NCBI GenBank assembly: GCA_002803225.1
Contig: NXFV01000310.1
Coordinates: 1 to 51,771 of the forward strand
Source: Gamarada debralockiae
Lineage: Eukaryota > Ascomycota > Leotiomycetes > Helotiales > Hyphodiscaceae
Length of the DNA: 51,771 bases
Reading direction: 5' to 3'
Made by a program: the position numbers and the translations under genes. The first letter of the stretch is position 1. Each line of letters opens with the position of its first letter. The notes beneath the pieces are model-generated. The model saw nothing but the letters and a program-made list of their open reading frames with translations. It was not told where the DNA came from and ran no database searches. Shown here piece by piece: positions 32,991-45,375 of this stretch.

Positions 32991-33410
32991 GAGAGGACAA
33001 GTCCATGACAGTGCCACTAGTACATTGATGGCTTTCTTTGTTCGAGAGTTTGATTCTGATGGTGGGCATTCAAGCACGGAAAGGAGTGGCAGGATATGCG
33101 GGAGAGGAACTTTCATATCTTAAGACAAGAAATTGCATCTCTCAGTGGCTGACTGTTCTTAACTGTGATTTTGCGGATTAACATGGGTGTCGTTTGAGAA
33201 ATGATCGTCTTGGAGCATGAAAGAATGTTCGTAGAGCGTTACGGTTGAAACAATGCAGGATCCCTTAACATGATTATAGGGTTCCGAAGAAGTGTCTGTC
33301 TGATGTGGCAAAGGATCTTTCATATCCTTTAGGTGGATCTCGTAACATGCTGTCGGATTTGGATTCTTCATTCATCTCTTTTCGATTTAGCGGCGGTCCA
33401 TCAGCCTAGC
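32991..33410. other. interval before the CSN12-like gene 3' end, no feature
   Basis: This is 3' flank on both sides. Open frames are short and without motif. Confidence 0.45.
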
Positions 33411-35192
33411 TCAGCCGCCACTACCAACTGGTCGCGCAATTCCACTCAAGTTGACCACTCCGCCCATGCCTCCCTTCCTCTCATTCTGCACCCATCCAGG
33501 TACGTCTGTATCTCTTCCTTCGCGCTCAGCTCTAGCTTTCAGAACCTCGAAAACATCTGGAAATCCTGCTTTCAAAGGCCCACCCCTCTGCTTTGCACCC
33601 AGAATTGCGAATTTTCCTTGATTATGACTGATGAAGCCCCGCAGCAGACCCTGTTGTACTAAACTTGCCACGATGCCCTCAATCTCTAGCAAATTTGGCA
33701 TCTTGTTTCCAAATATCGTCCCTTGATGTGCGCCCAGATTTTTCGCGCCGTTAGCGGAGAGAACCAAATCGGGGGTTTTCATGAACATGGCATTGGGGTG
33801 TGTTCTTCCAGCTTGCATTGCCGTCATTGGATCGACCGGTCTCTCCCATCCCTCTAAGACTTTCTGGCAATACTGTACCGCCGCAAAAAGGTCCACCAGG
33901 TCAAGGGTCGGGGCTTTTCTTGAATTGGGATCCGAGGGGAATTGGTAAGTAAGCAAGAATACCCGTCGGGCAAGCGAGCGCCACACGAGAATCTCACAAC
34001 GGTGTAATAACGGGAGTAAGACTCCTTTTTGGAAGAACCACTTCTCATTGCCAGATTCCGGGCCTAGAGCTCGTTTGAAGGAAGCCAGGTCGCCTCTTCG
34101 AATCGCTTTGGATATGGGAGCAAATTTCTCCAGGAGGCCGGCTGCTTCGGGCCGTGATATGAGGGCACGGGATGGAAATCGCCCGAGTATGAGGTTGCAT
34201 GATATGAGATAGATGAGGATGAGGCGTCGTTGGTTCGTACATCGCGCGTGGCACTGATCATATGCGGCTTGGAGGCAGAGCTGTGCACGGTAAAAGTGGT
34301 TGTTAGAGAAGAGGAAGCGGCCAAGGTAGTAGAGGTATGTGACACGCTGGCTGGCGGGGTAGAGAGACAGGGGAGGAGAGTGTTGGGATATATTCGTGAA
34401 GAGTTGGTTTGCTAATCGTGTTTTTCGACACTGCAATTCTCGTCAATCTCTGCACAACTCAGGGTGGAATTCTTTTGCATACCTGGAACAACAGTTTGAG
34501 GACTAAGTTTGCGAACGAGTATATACCGACTTTCTTGCCTTCCGGCTTGCCGTCCCGCCCTATTCCGTTTCTATTTGTGCTTCTTTCCGTCAAGCACATT
34601 GTAAACGCCCTTTGTATAGACTCTGCCGTACCTTCGACCAGTGTTTTCCTTGTTTCGCCTTGGTCGACGTTCGTAACTTTGCGGAGCTTACTCGTCAAAT
34701 CGGGTCTCTTGTCAAGCATCAGCGCAAGTTTCGCAAGGCCGTATGAGAGCTGAATGGCCGCTGGTAGGACGACAATTCCGTATTGTGAATTTGACAAAGC
34801 CGTAATGCATGCGCTACACTCTTCGTTACCATGAAGTCGGGGATCCCTAGAGAATCAACCTACTTGGAAAGCCCGCTCAATTGCGAATGAGTTTCCAACA
34901 AATCCTCAAAGTTGACATCTCTCCAGTATTCCAGGTACTCTTTCAGGAACGCTAGAAACCCCGGCCAGACATCCCCTTCATCAGCCTTGGCATCATCATT
35001 CTCAGGAATCAACTTTGTAATCTTTCGTTCGAGGGCATTGCTATCGTGGTATGACGCCTTCAGCTCTTGGCTAAGCTGCACAAAGTTTTCGGGCAGCGGC
35101 GGCTCGACTCGAAGGAACAGCTTCAATTCGGAGGCATTCTTCGTTCGTAAAAGCTGCGAGACACCGCGGAGGTAGTCGTCGATAACCGGCAT
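33411..35192 (-). CDS. PCI-domain protein, CSN12 / Thp1 (PCID2) type
   Basis: Members act in the TREX-2 mRNA-export/transcription complex (Thp1) or beside the COP9 signalosome (Csn12). Exons on the complement: 35192-34864, 34813-34483, 34430-33411, introns 50 and 52 nt, total 1680 nt, 559 residues. I start at the ATG at 35192 (MPVIDDYLRGV); the open frame extends upstream but without ATG. Middle section: helical repeats LPAAIQLSYGLAKLALML, LVEGTAESIQRAFTMCLTER. After the second splice comes the well conserved TRLANQLFTNI, then YLYYLGRFLFSNNHFYRAQ, characteristic of this family, and the PCI helices. The C-terminal winged helix includes LLEIEGIVASLVQQGLLRGFI. The last 40 residues are Gly/Arg-rich. 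Fungal databases usually call this csn12; the Thp1 role is equally possible, so I leave the symbol open. Confidence 0.88.
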
Positions 35193-36461
35193 GGTGGTAC
35201 AATGTGCGCTCAATCGCGCATAAAATTGTGCATCGGCGTACTTTTCGGAGGAAAGAAGCGATCCATGCGTCAAAGGAGGGTTATTGAAGTTGCATGCAAT
35301 GTTGTAGAATGCCTCGCGGCTTCGATGTAAACAAATTGGCGCGAGGCTGAACGGCGCTAAAATTGGCGCCCTAACTTTAAATGTACAGCCTCAGCCTCTC
35401 AGGGGCAACATTTCCCACGAACGTACGGATCAACCACAGCCCTACGTCCGAGTTTTCGAGGGTCGAGTTCAAGTTAACTTTCCTTCGTGGGGAAACAATA
35501 GCAAAGGAACAGTTTACCTTCAGCAGGATTTCAATTTTTAGGATTCTTAAGTGCTTAGTGGATAAAGAAACCAGGGAAAGACAACGATCCACTTTGAGCA
35601 TTCCGAACATTTCGAGCTTCGTTCAACGACCTTGTAGCTCCTCAATCGGTACGTACCTTCTCTCTGTCCATTGTTGTCATTCCGTGCCTACGGTCCGAGG
35701 AAATCCGGAGATCAGCTGGAAGGATCCTTCCGTCTCAAAATCTAGCTTGCATCCTTTCATTGCAATTCCAGTTTGTATATTTCCCTGATTACTACGCAGC
35801 TAGGCATTGTGAGATTAGAGGTGGGACCAGATTTGTAAACGCTACATTGAAACTTCCCAAAGGAGACCTCGACGGCTGCTACATTGCCAAGATCGACACT
35901 CATAATTGCCGGTTTGGGAGGTCGCACTCCATATAGATTAAGCACTCTATCATGCGGGGTTGAGACGCTTCCCATCCTCCACACCCCGGTTGAACCATAT
36001 CTAAAATTGAATGGTAACAAAGCGCCGTGACCCAGGCTGTTGGAAGCGATCGAGGTCCCTTTGAAAAGAGGCATGGAGTACGTGGGTGGAAAACGCCCAA
36101 ATTTAAAGTGCTGACTTCGTATTTGCAGCAAACTCTATTCGGCAGTTCCACTTGCATGACCGTTCCCAACCAAGGCGCCTTTGCTCCAAAAAAGTACACA
36201 TAATATCGACAGTTCTCAACGACATTGCTGGGCATGCCGGCAATTAAATCAAAATCCCCCTTTCGCGTAATTAGGTAACCCCTGATCTGAGCTCGGGCCC
36301 ATATCTGGGCTGAGATCCCAGCCATCTGCGCGTTCCCCAAGAAAAATCAGACCACATCACATACGTGCTAATGCACACCCCGTACGTCCGTATCTTTGGC
36401 CGTTTGTATCTTCGAAGAAGGCAATCGTTACTGCAATGCAATGTGACGCTCTCTTTCCATT
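35193..36461. other. 1.3 kb interval, no supported gene
   Basis: It holds the promoter of the PCI gene (35193 upward) and the 3' flank of the decarboxylase-family gene. An open frame at 35900-36340 (minus) shows no motif and overlaps others in conflicting frames. No repeat noticed. Confidence 0.45.
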
Positions 36462-37178
36462 CTATTTGTTGTCCTTCGCATCCAAATCCTTCTGGGGGTC
36501 ATCCTTACTGCTGTTTTCGAGCTCCACACGAAACACTGTTGCTATGCGGGCCAAAGAATAGTAAAACCCCTGCTCGCCTTTGATGAGTAAGATGCACGCG
36601 GCGGTCAAGAGCGAGTAGATTCTGACCTGCATAGTAACGGCCTCCACCAGCATCTGATCGCTGTAATATTTCCTGGCTTGATCGAAGACTGCCTCGCTCA
36701 CTTCCGGACCTCCGATGACCTCGTTCATGAAAGCCAATAATGCTTTTTCCTCAGTGGACCATAGGTCCCCAGAGATATTCCCAGCAGCCAGTGCAGCAAT
36801 CTTGGCTTCGTCTACGGAAGTATGCCGTGCGATTTGAACATGCTGCTTCCACTGGTACTCGCAGTGTAGACGTTGCGCATTCAGCAGACATACAAGTTCT
36901 CGAAGATACGGAGACAGAGCGGTATCACGAAAGACTACCGTTCCGAGAGAAATAACGTGGGGTAGAGTCGCAGGGCTGTGTGCCCACATTCGAAACAGGT
37001 TGCTAATCGTCGGGGAGTTAGTAATTTCTTAATCAATGCTTCCTCAACGGAGTGATTGGTGCTGTGTGAGGAATGGTCGGGAATGAATAGAGTACACGAG
37101 AGGAATTAGGTCATACAGGGGCGGAATACCCGGAGGAAGGACGCTCGCGGGACGATAAGGTATACGGGGAGTCGGCAT
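36462..37178 (-). CDS. carboxymuconolactone decarboxylase / AhpD-like family protein
   Basis: The main exon (37002-36462) is certain: it encodes NLFRMWAHSPATLPHVISLG, LSPYLRELVCLLNAQRLHC, then EYQWKQHVQIARHTSVDEAK, matching the CMD/AhpD helical fold. The usual catalytic Cys-x-x-Cys pair of AhpD is absent (single Cys in RLHCEYQW, with His in QHVQIA), as in many fungal relatives. The first exon is less certain: I propose 37178-37096 (MPTPRIPYRPA...), joined over a 93-nt intron whose TACTAAC branch site lies about 18 bases before the TTAG acceptor at 37003; this gives 624 nt and 207 residues. Alternatively translation begins at the in-frame Met at 36989. Such proteins act in peroxide or aromatic/lactone metabolism, or are of unknown function. 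Confidence 0.78.
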
Positions 37179-40100
37179 GGATGATGACGAACTAGGAACC
37201 TATTAATGGAAGATTTTGAAGGGTATTGCAAATTATAGATGGAATTGTTGAAATCCAAATTATTTGGAAGAAGAGCCTCAAAGATGTGTGCGGTTGATGC
37301 CCTTTTGTTCGAAAAATTTCTGTCTCACATGGTCAAGCGGAGGGACTCAGCTCGCCGACTTCTGGGAATTCCATTTCTTATAGAAGAATAATGCTACCGT
37401 ACGATCAAGCTTCCGCTCCACAGTGGCGGCTCGACGATTGCCTCTTTGCCCCGAGGCCTCCACGGTATAGCCGATTTCTACCACACAAGATTCGACGTCA
37501 GAAGAAAATATGTGGCCGATACGAAAGTAGCTCAAGACATATTGACGGAAAAGTGAACTGCTGAATGAGGGAAAAGTAGTTTCGCATTTACGATCTGCGT
37601 AGCTAGGGGCGGTTTTAGAGAGCCGTCCACGGTCTTTGCCGTGTTAGGCTGCTGACTCAGGGCCTTCCCAAGGTTAGGGGGTGGGATGAAAATTACCCCC
37701 GTCCTGTTGCGAGCGCGATTTCCAAGCGATGACTATTTCTGACAGTGTCGTTTCTGGAATATGATAGAGCACTTCTCTAAATAGTATATGTTGGTAGCCC
37801 CATAACTGTATCCAACCCATAAGAATCGCGAAGTCAGTCTGAACTATGGACTGACAGCGGCAAGGGAAATTTGACAGGGATACGCAAAATTGCCCAGGCT
37901 TCCCTCTCGCCTCAGTATGTAACACGACCCAATCCCAGCGAAGATGCGGACCGCTCTTGGCAATATTACTTCTATCCACGACCGATAAACTTGTTCTGAG
38001 GATGATGGATTTGACCATCTGTGTAACTATCAGCACCCCTACGATGCGTCAATGCAGGAACAAAGGAAGGGGTGCTTTGTAATCTCCTTGCGCACGCGAG
38101 AGGTTACCCTAGAGACATTCACCTATCATCGCCTCGGTTTGGCGGACCGGCTCTACTGCTCTGGGTCTTGGTGGACACCCCTTTTGTCCCATGCCTCCGT
38201 ATATTTGTGCATTTTGAGTTATTCAGACGCAATTCGTCAGATGGCCAGCATTTCGATGTCCTCGTTCCAGCTGAAGGTCAATAATGTCTCGTGGGGACAC
38301 CGCGGCAATATTGCCTCGGCAGCTTCAGAAAGCTCTATCAGTGCTATTGTGATATCCCGTATATTCTAAAACACGACCTCATTGGCAGTTTCTGGACCTT
38401 CGACGCAATCTCGAGCTGACCAAGTCTCTCTCGGACGGATCTGACCGATACTCAGAACTACGGCATTTCCAAGAAGAAATGACAACAACGCGCGTACAAG
38501 ACATAATTTAGATTGTATTCGGCGAATTTCCCTTCAAAAAGTCATTGCAGGGGTTCTCTCCCTGTAATTCTGCAGACTTAGGACCCAATTTCCACTCTTC
38601 GAAATGGCTACAAAGTCTTTTGCGCTTCAAGAAATTCAACTATGGACCTTGCGATCTTCCCGCCACACGCCTCGGAATTTGCGGGCAAGGCTCAGAAGAA
38701 GTTCGGTCGACCGTCTATGATGGCATGAAAACGATCCAAGAGCAAGAAAGGGTGGTTAAGGGTGGACTTGCGACTGCTCAGTAAGCGATCTTTAGACCCG
38801 ACAAGGACTTCGAGGACTCTTCCGAAACCATCCTTTTACATCACAATCTCGACTCCCTCGGAATATATTTAGCATGCCGTTGGAAGAACTACCGGTACGA
38901 GACTTGCCATTTAGAGCCTATGGAGCTATTCGATCGCAGGGAACAAATGGTAGGGATGATGCCTATGCAGGATAGGACGCAATTATATATCTTACCAACT
39001 CTTCAATTACAAATACTGACTTCTCTGTACCAGGTACTTGCCTTCAACAACGAGTCTACTTGACATTCGCCACTGTCTGCCAGGATGGCAATTATTCGAT
39101 TATTTTTTATCAATGCCGATATAGTAAGGTTGGGCACAAACAATTATGCCACATCCTTGAGAGTCAGCAAAGCTCTACGACCGACTGATGGTGGCAATCA
39201 TGTCGTCGAAATCGATGGCGGTGCATGTATCGGCGGTCTACACGGAATCTTTGAGGGTAGGACATCGAAATGCAATCGAGGCTTGGAGCCTCGGACTGTT
39301 TGTCCCAGGTACGTCGTCTAAAGTTACTCTCTGGTGAAGGCAAAGTCACTCACATCCAGTTAGCCAGCAGCTCGGCTTCCTGTACCTCAACGAAGGCGAT
39401 TCGGACCGACTCAAGCGGGTTCCACGTTACTAAGACCCATGAGGCCACGAGCGACCTCTCCATAACCATGGCGATGGAATGGCGACATCTCTCTACACCG
39501 GCTTAGGAATCCGTGGAGGTCACTCCACTCAAACTGGACCCTATATCAAGGCTCTAGGATTGATGACCAGTCGTACAGTCAGAAAGGACCAAGGCCTGGA
39601 CGGTCTCGTATTCGATGACTTTGGAAGTTGGAAAGCTGAATGTCCATTGGAAGAACAATGCGATTACTGAATCTTCTTGTAATCAGACATGTCTCTCTGA
39701 TCCACACTGAGGAGGACTATTGAAGGCAATAAAAGCATCGACATGTTATCATCGCCTAGATAGAGCTGTTGAGTGACAAGAAAGTAATGTATCTCTGCAA
39801 TTAGTGATTGCTAATTGTCACACCTAACTCCGCGACTCTTCCTTAAGTTTCTCGATATGGCCCCTTTTTCCGGGCCTGCTACCCAAAGACGACGGCCACT
39901 CGACCCAATCTCTAAAGCTGATTTGATGATGAAGCAATATTGGACTAAACAACTCATATCAATTACATTGTGAGCAATGGGAAACGTACATTGTCAGACT
40001 ATCTTACCGCCTCCAAGCTCCCGATGGTTGGCAACAAAGTCTTCCACGCAAATTTCAAGATGTCAACCAGTGTTCCTTTACTATGCCTGGGTCAGCTAAC

Positions 40101-42838
40101 ATACCTACCAAAACAAATGTCACCCTCATTAAAATAAACGCGTACAAAGAGAAACAGTCATCAAGTATGGAGATTTGCTGGCAGAGCACTGCCCTTCATG
40201 ACTCAAACCAATTGGGTAACAGTTAGCCGGGTTCACGCAACCTTGAAGGGGGGCTATAAGCAAGCCAAAAGGCGAGTCACACACGGTAAATTTGTGTTCT
40301 CAATTACGATGCGAGATTACCAGCTCAAAATTGAACCCCTGAATGGTGCCAAACTCAGCCAATGCAGACGGCCAACATAAAGCATTTGGAAAGCCAGTTG
40401 GCGACCACAGTGGCTTAGTTACAAGCAAATCATAAGAAAGGCAGATTCTGTTCGGAGATTGATATCCATTAAGATAGTGCAGATGATGCCAAGGAGATTT
40501 ACATAAGATGTACAGCAAGGACCTATACAGCAGCAACGGTTCGCTACACCATTTCAATGTCTTCTTGACGCTGCAGGCCAAACATGTACGTTTCCATCCA
40601 ATACATCATCTCCAACTCATCGAGCCTGGACTCCCTCATCCAAATTCCGAATCATCTAACACAACCATCAATCCAAGTTCCCCAATACAAAGCATTGCTC
40701 GCCGCTCCTACATGAGCACAATCAAAACCGCCGCCACCACCCACCGCCTGGATGAGGCAACGAGGCACAGCAAGTAGGAAGTCATCAGCTTGGAGAAGAA
40801 GAGAAAATACTAACCTGCAGAGGCCCTCCACCTTCAACGATCCCCAGAAAACATCTTCAGACGAATAGGCGTCCCTAAATATTCTTCACCAAGGCACTGA
40901 CTGCATCACGAATCCAGCATCGACGGGACCAGAGAAAGAACAAGAGCCTATCGAACGGAGTATCCAAACCATCAGCATAGGTGGAAAGGTCAGTCCTGTC
41001 TTCCCACAGTTGTACAGTGGCAAGGACTATGTGAGCAGCTAAGCCGAAGCTAGGCTTTTCACAACGCCAAGCGTGTGCACACGAACAAAACATTCCACAA
41101 GTCTCTCTCTCTGTTTTGCCTCAGTGACTCAAAGAAATCAAAGTCATCACCGACGATGATATTCGCCTGAAAACAACCTCCTTTGTCTCCGTAGTCAACC
41201 AAGCGGCAAGCTGCGAGCTTTCCCGCATCCCCGACAGAAACAAAGTCTTCAGTCCGCCTGTGAACCTTATACAGACAAACACCTCTCAACCAGCATCGAA
41301 GTCCAGAAAGCTAGTCCCAAGCAGCTGGTCAATCCGTGTTCGCATATGCATCAGAAAACGTCATAAGTTCAGCAGAGCTGCAGCCTCGCGTCCTCACTCA
41401 ATCTATCAACTTCAGCATACAAAGTTAAGATAGGTAAAGAATCGCACAAAGCAGAGGACACAAAGTGCCGAGGAAGGGGAAAGTGCCCGGAACGAAACAA
41501 CACCGGGAGCTGCCAAGAGAGGATTAAAAGCCCCCAGACCCCATATATCCCCCCATTGATCCCAAACTTTGTTCGAAGCTGAGGTTGATAGGATAAAGGG
41601 TTCCCTATCTCAACAAAAGAGAGCACCCTTGTCTCCAAGCAACCTCAGTTCGAACCACTAAGAGGTATGTTGCAGTTAGTACCAGTCTGAAAAACAATTC
41701 TGGGGATTGAGAGAAGAGCTTACTTTCGATAAACGGTGCCCGCTGACTAGCAAAGACCTATTTGCGCAACACCATATGCTGACGCCAAATAAGTCTTCGT
41801 GTGTCAACGAGCGCGGCACTTCCCCTCTTGATCTTAGCAGCAAGGCGACATTCGAAAGCGACGATCCTATGTTTCCAAGCTTAATGTGACATACTAGGAT
41901 TAGTTCACCAGACCAAACCACCATCTCCGAACGACGAGAAGTTCAATCTCTCTCCCCCGCTGGTAGTACGTTCTCATACTTCCGTCCACTTGCAACTTAC
42001 TTCTTCGCTGGCCATCTCCACCGTCACCGCCACCATCATAACCATAACCAAATTTCGGAAGAGATCCACCCCAAGAGGTAGCATGAACACTAATTCAGCA
42101 AGCAGAGCTGAATGAGAAGTTGCCTTTCCTCGAAGAACGGTCACTGCACGAGGTCATGGATGTGAGGAGATCTTTACGAGCCAATTGGTGAATGACTAGG
42201 ACCTTGACGAACCATTGCACGATGTTACAGACAGAAGATTGACCTTGATGTCGAATGTGATGGTGGGAGGTTAACGACATCTGTACGAAGCAATAAGGTC
42301 CTCTGAACAGAGTTGGATGTTCGTTGGACTTCAAGGATGGTAGTTTTTGAGGGTGGGGCAGTCGTTCTTCGAGAAACAGAAGCATTTGCAGACGGAAGTG
42401 GCTTCGGACCGCTGCTGAGAGAGAATTGCCTTCGATTGGACGGATCTTCGGGCCAAAATCGCATCGCACAGCTTCACATAACTGTTAGGAACACATATTT
42501 GGCCGAAGCATTGAGCGTAGGGCATTGAGCATGGAGCTCGGATGAATTGCTTGGGAAGTGCGAGCGGGACCATACTACCCGCCCACTTCAGCGAGACCAT
42601 GGTTTTTGACACCCCTATTAAAATAAACTACTACTATTCAAATATTAATTATTTAAAGCTCAAATTAAAGTATAAATTAATTAACACTCCAGACTTAGCC
42701 TATCAAATAATAGGAAAACAACAGGTTGCAAGACTTGCTAAAGATATGCCTTAGAGCAAATCCCCTTACAATTAGGAAGCTTCTCCAGGAAGACTAGTTT
42801 TGATTTATAGTCCTACTTACTTAATTGCCCCCAAATCA
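37179..42838. other. 5.7 kb gene-poor stretch, no intact gene seen
   Basis: I examined all long frames on both strands. Those at 38052-38369, 38545-38784, 39085-39321, 39479-39670 and 41059-41289 (minus) have protein-like composition in places (for example GGNHVVEIDGGACIGGLHGI at 39195-39250; YTGLGIRGGHSTQTGPYIKA at 39490) but they stop quickly, switch frame and match no family I know. They may be remains of one or two decayed genes on the plus strand between 38520 and 39670. From 42600 the sequence becomes clearly AT-rich. No transposon terminus was found before 42839. Confidence 0.35.
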
Positions 42839-43297
42839 TGACTGAGTCTAATGCCGCTTTATCAAAAAATCTTAATATTTTGTATACATTCCCTTCGCAT
42901 TAATCACAGCTTAACAGCGCTCTGGCATTTCTCTAATTGACTCCTTAATTCTCTCGTGTATAATTGATTCCCAAGCCTCTTTGAACCAGATAAAGAGCGT
43001 TGGTACCATAGTGAATGTCCTGGTGTTGTGAAATAAGATCAAAAGCAGCGTCATTATATTACTACAGTAGTATCTAAGAAGAACGAGGAGGAGAATCTGT
43101 AAAAGCAGCGGCTTATATGGTTCGTTGAGGACCCCTGTTGAGGTAGAACCTACTACTCCCTCAGGTGGAGGGTTTATTTATCCAAACACCAAAGTACTTC
43201 CACTGGCTAATCCCCCTGCGTTACACCCTTGAAATGGAATCTTCCAGTAAGATCGAGGGGTGCGCACAGACGCAAAAGGTGTGATTGGTTGGGCCTG
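42839..43297 (-). mobile_element. deleted, RIP-damaged second copy of the Tc1/mariner element
   Basis: 42839-42987 matches the 3' end of the transposase in the full element (43670-43815), with the same C-terminal protein end (KEAWESI.HERIKES.REMPERC-stop-AVINAKGM). A stop replaces the Gln of RCQAVI (CAA to TAA). 43199-43297 matches the other end of the same element (44791-44890), including the TCGAGGGGTGCGCACAGACG terminal repeat. The middle is missing and about 210 bp of other sequence, including part of a MITE (43158-43196), lies between. The outer left terminal repeat is not recognisable. Confidence 0.72.
43158..43196 (+). repeat. partial third copy of the 168-bp MITE end
   Basis: These 39 bases match the right end of the MITE at 50015-50182 (CCTCAGG..G.GGGTTTATTTATCC..A.ACCAAAGTA) with about six differences. 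It sits inside the deleted Tc1 copy, directly before the region that matches the Tc1 right end, so it was probably a nested insertion. Only one terminus is recognisable. Confidence 0.6.
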
Positions 43298-43612
43298 TAC
43301 GAAAGTACAATCGGAAGGACAATTGTGCCGTTGTAACTTTAGTGTGAGAAGATTGTCAAACCCTATATTTTCAGCGCCTTCTCGGCGGTGCAACACAAGT
43401 GAGACGTGGCATCGACCTAGTCGCTTTAACGCCTTCGAGCACGGCACAAAGGGAAACGGGGTTGCCAGCCGGGAGATGATGGCGAACTTTGGCTGCAGCA
43501 GGACAGGGTCCAAATTATATTTCGACTATAATGATTACTAATCCACGGGCTCCGAGGCTAGCTCGCCGAGTGCTCTGTCGTTGACCTGGACATCGGAGCG
43601 ATTACTTTCGTA

Positions 43613-43655
43613 CTTGGGGAAACAATCTGACCTTTTTCGTCTCTGCGCACCCCCC
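43613..43655 (+). repeat. left terminal inverted repeat of the Tc1/mariner element
   Basis: It begins at the TA target and reads CTTGGGGAAACAATCTGACC..., pairing with the right repeat at about 44848-44890 apart from one internal mismatch. Confidence 0.88.
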
Positions 43656-43687
43656 TATGTAATCTAATGCTGCTTTATCAAAGGCCT

Positions 43688-44503
43688 CTAATATTTTGTA
43701 TGCATTCCTTTCGCATCTATTACTGCTTGACATCTCTTTGGCATCTCCTTAATCAGCTCTTTGACCCTTTCATGGGTGATCGACTCCTCTGCCTCTTTTA
43801 CTGTACTTCTCAATCGTTTGTATGATCTATGTACATCAAGGTAGTGCTCTTGAATATAATCCTTCATATCGTTCCATAGAGTCTCGATTGGGTTCAAATC
43901 TAGTGAGAATGGAGGCTAATAGATTGGCTGTATTCCAATAGAATCAAAAACTGATTTCGTAAAGCCTGATGCGTGGCCTTTGGCGTTATCTTGTTAAAAT
44001 TATAGATCTGGGTATTGTTGAAGGATCTCTTGAACGATTGGAATAATAATACTAGAATAAGACCCCTTATTAATTGTCTCTTAATCCTTCTCCCAAAACA
44101 ACCCTTGATACTAGCCATATTTCCTTGATACTAAACCCCAAAAACATCTATCTAATCTTCCTTTGATATCGCGGCTCAATGTAATCAGGGTGATAAAGCT
44201 TTATTTCCCGATTCTCTTTGTAACTCATGGGCGTGTGTGCCGGCCTGGTTTTACCTATGTCTCATTACTCCAAAGCACTTGAAACCATTGCTCCTCCGTC
44301 TAATTTATATGCTCTTCTGCCCATATGAGTCGTGTCTTTTGATTATCTTTGGAAAGAGGGTTTTTGATGCGCAGATCGATGAGTGAAGCCTTCCTTCTTG
44401 AAAGTAGTGTGAATAGCGTACTCGCCACAATCGAGACTAAGTATTTGAGGGATCTCAATCTATGGGACTCGTCGGTTTGCCTTTGAGGTAGTAACCTATT
44501 CAA
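43688..44503 (-). pseudogene. Tc1/mariner transposase (DDE) pseudogene
   Basis: Reading one minus-strand frame from about 44503 down to the stop near 43688 gives a typical Tc1-type transposase: a WAEEHIN segment, EEQWFQVLWSNET, a FWEKD block, the second catalytic region QDNAKGHASGF and the third, LDLNPIETLWNDMKDYIQEH, then the C-terminal helices to KGMHTKY. At least four Trp codons are TAG or TAA (after EEHIN, after SNET, after FWEKD, after IQPIY), and further stops lie before QDNA. TGG to TAG is a CpA-to-TpA change on the other strand, the standard RIP product. The N-terminal helix-turn-helix (above 44503) is not readable. Inactive. Confidence 0.85.
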
Positions 44504-44847
44504 TTAGCCGTTTTCGTTAAGGAGTATTAATATAAACCTTTTGACTTGTGTTGTTTTTGAGGCGTAACTTGACGAGCGAGTGTGTACTTAACTTAGCTAA
44601 GAGTCAGATTAAGTTAAAGAGCAATAGCGTCTTGAGTCTAGCTAGCATCGAAATAAAGTGTTTGAACTCATAAACGCTCGTCGCGAGATAATTCTTTCTT
44701 AGGTGTCTTTAGTGTAGGAATAAAGAGTAAGGGCTCTATGATAGAATATCACAAATTAGACCTGAAAAGCGGTGATCAAGTATTATATTCTTACTGGCTA
44801 GACCCCCCCGCGTAGACACCCTTGAAATCGAACCTTCCAGTAAGATC

Positions 44848-44890
44848 GAGGGGTGCGCACAGACGAAAAAGGTCAGATTGTTTCCCCAAG
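44848..44890 (-). repeat. right terminal inverted repeat of the Tc1/mariner element
   Basis: It reads as the complement of the left repeat and ends ...TTGTTTCCCCAAG before the flanking TA. The deleted copy at 43255-43297 carries a diverged version. Confidence 0.88.
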
Positions 44891-45375
44891 TACGAAGTAC
44901 TTGGTATGTTCGATCACCTAGCTAACCTTCCCTTCCTCATCGTCTGCGGCTGTTACGTTCATCGTTGTGGTAGGTTTGCTCAGGACAGCGGCTAGGCATT
45001 TCTTAACGGCGTAACAATTGCACCGACACCGACATTAGTTGCAGAGGATAAAATATTTGATCAATGATTATTGAATTAACCCCTTTCCCATTCTGGTTTA
45101 GGTTAACATGTTAAAATTCAGTCTCTAATTGGTTGGAATTCCATGCTATGATAATTATTTACAGGTGGGAGGAGCATTCGTTATATGCTCGAGACCAGAT
45201 TCTAGCTCGGGGAGCTGAAAATTTCAACATAACAAACTGCATTAATGAACATTTAAGAATAATGACGAAGGGTGTTAGGGTGGTTAACAAATTCTACTCG
45301 TGAGCTAATAATCTGGCTCTATGGGCTGAGACCTCGAATGACAAGGCGAGAGGATACCGCAAGGTTTTTAACGTT
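44891..45375. other. AT-rich interval between transposon and MITE, no gene
   Basis: There is AT-rich sequence without readable frames longer than about 60 codons. Nothing recognisable beyond the flanking repeats. Confidence 0.45.

Larger units (their letters stand above)
43613..44890. mobile_element. near-complete Tc1/mariner DNA transposon, RIP-inactivated
   Basis: Element of 1278 bp with terminal inverted repeats of about 42 bp. The left end starts CTTGGGGAAACAATCTGACC and the right end is its complement; by eye the first 30 bases are identical, then one mismatch, then TGCGCACCCC. It is flanked by TA on both sides (43611-43612 and 44891-44892), the target duplication of the superfamily. 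Inside on the minus strand is a transposase relic. Length and structure are those of a complete autonomous element, but the gene is dead. Confidence 0.9.

Noticed and set aside
41059..41289. Minus-strand frame with a slight NmrA/epimerase-like look (VSVGDAGKLAA)
   Set aside because: It is short, has no glycine-rich nucleotide motif and no continuing exon on either side.
43260..43541. Plus-strand open frame of 93 codons
   Set aside because: It starts inside the transposon terminal repeat and has no protein motif; a chance frame.
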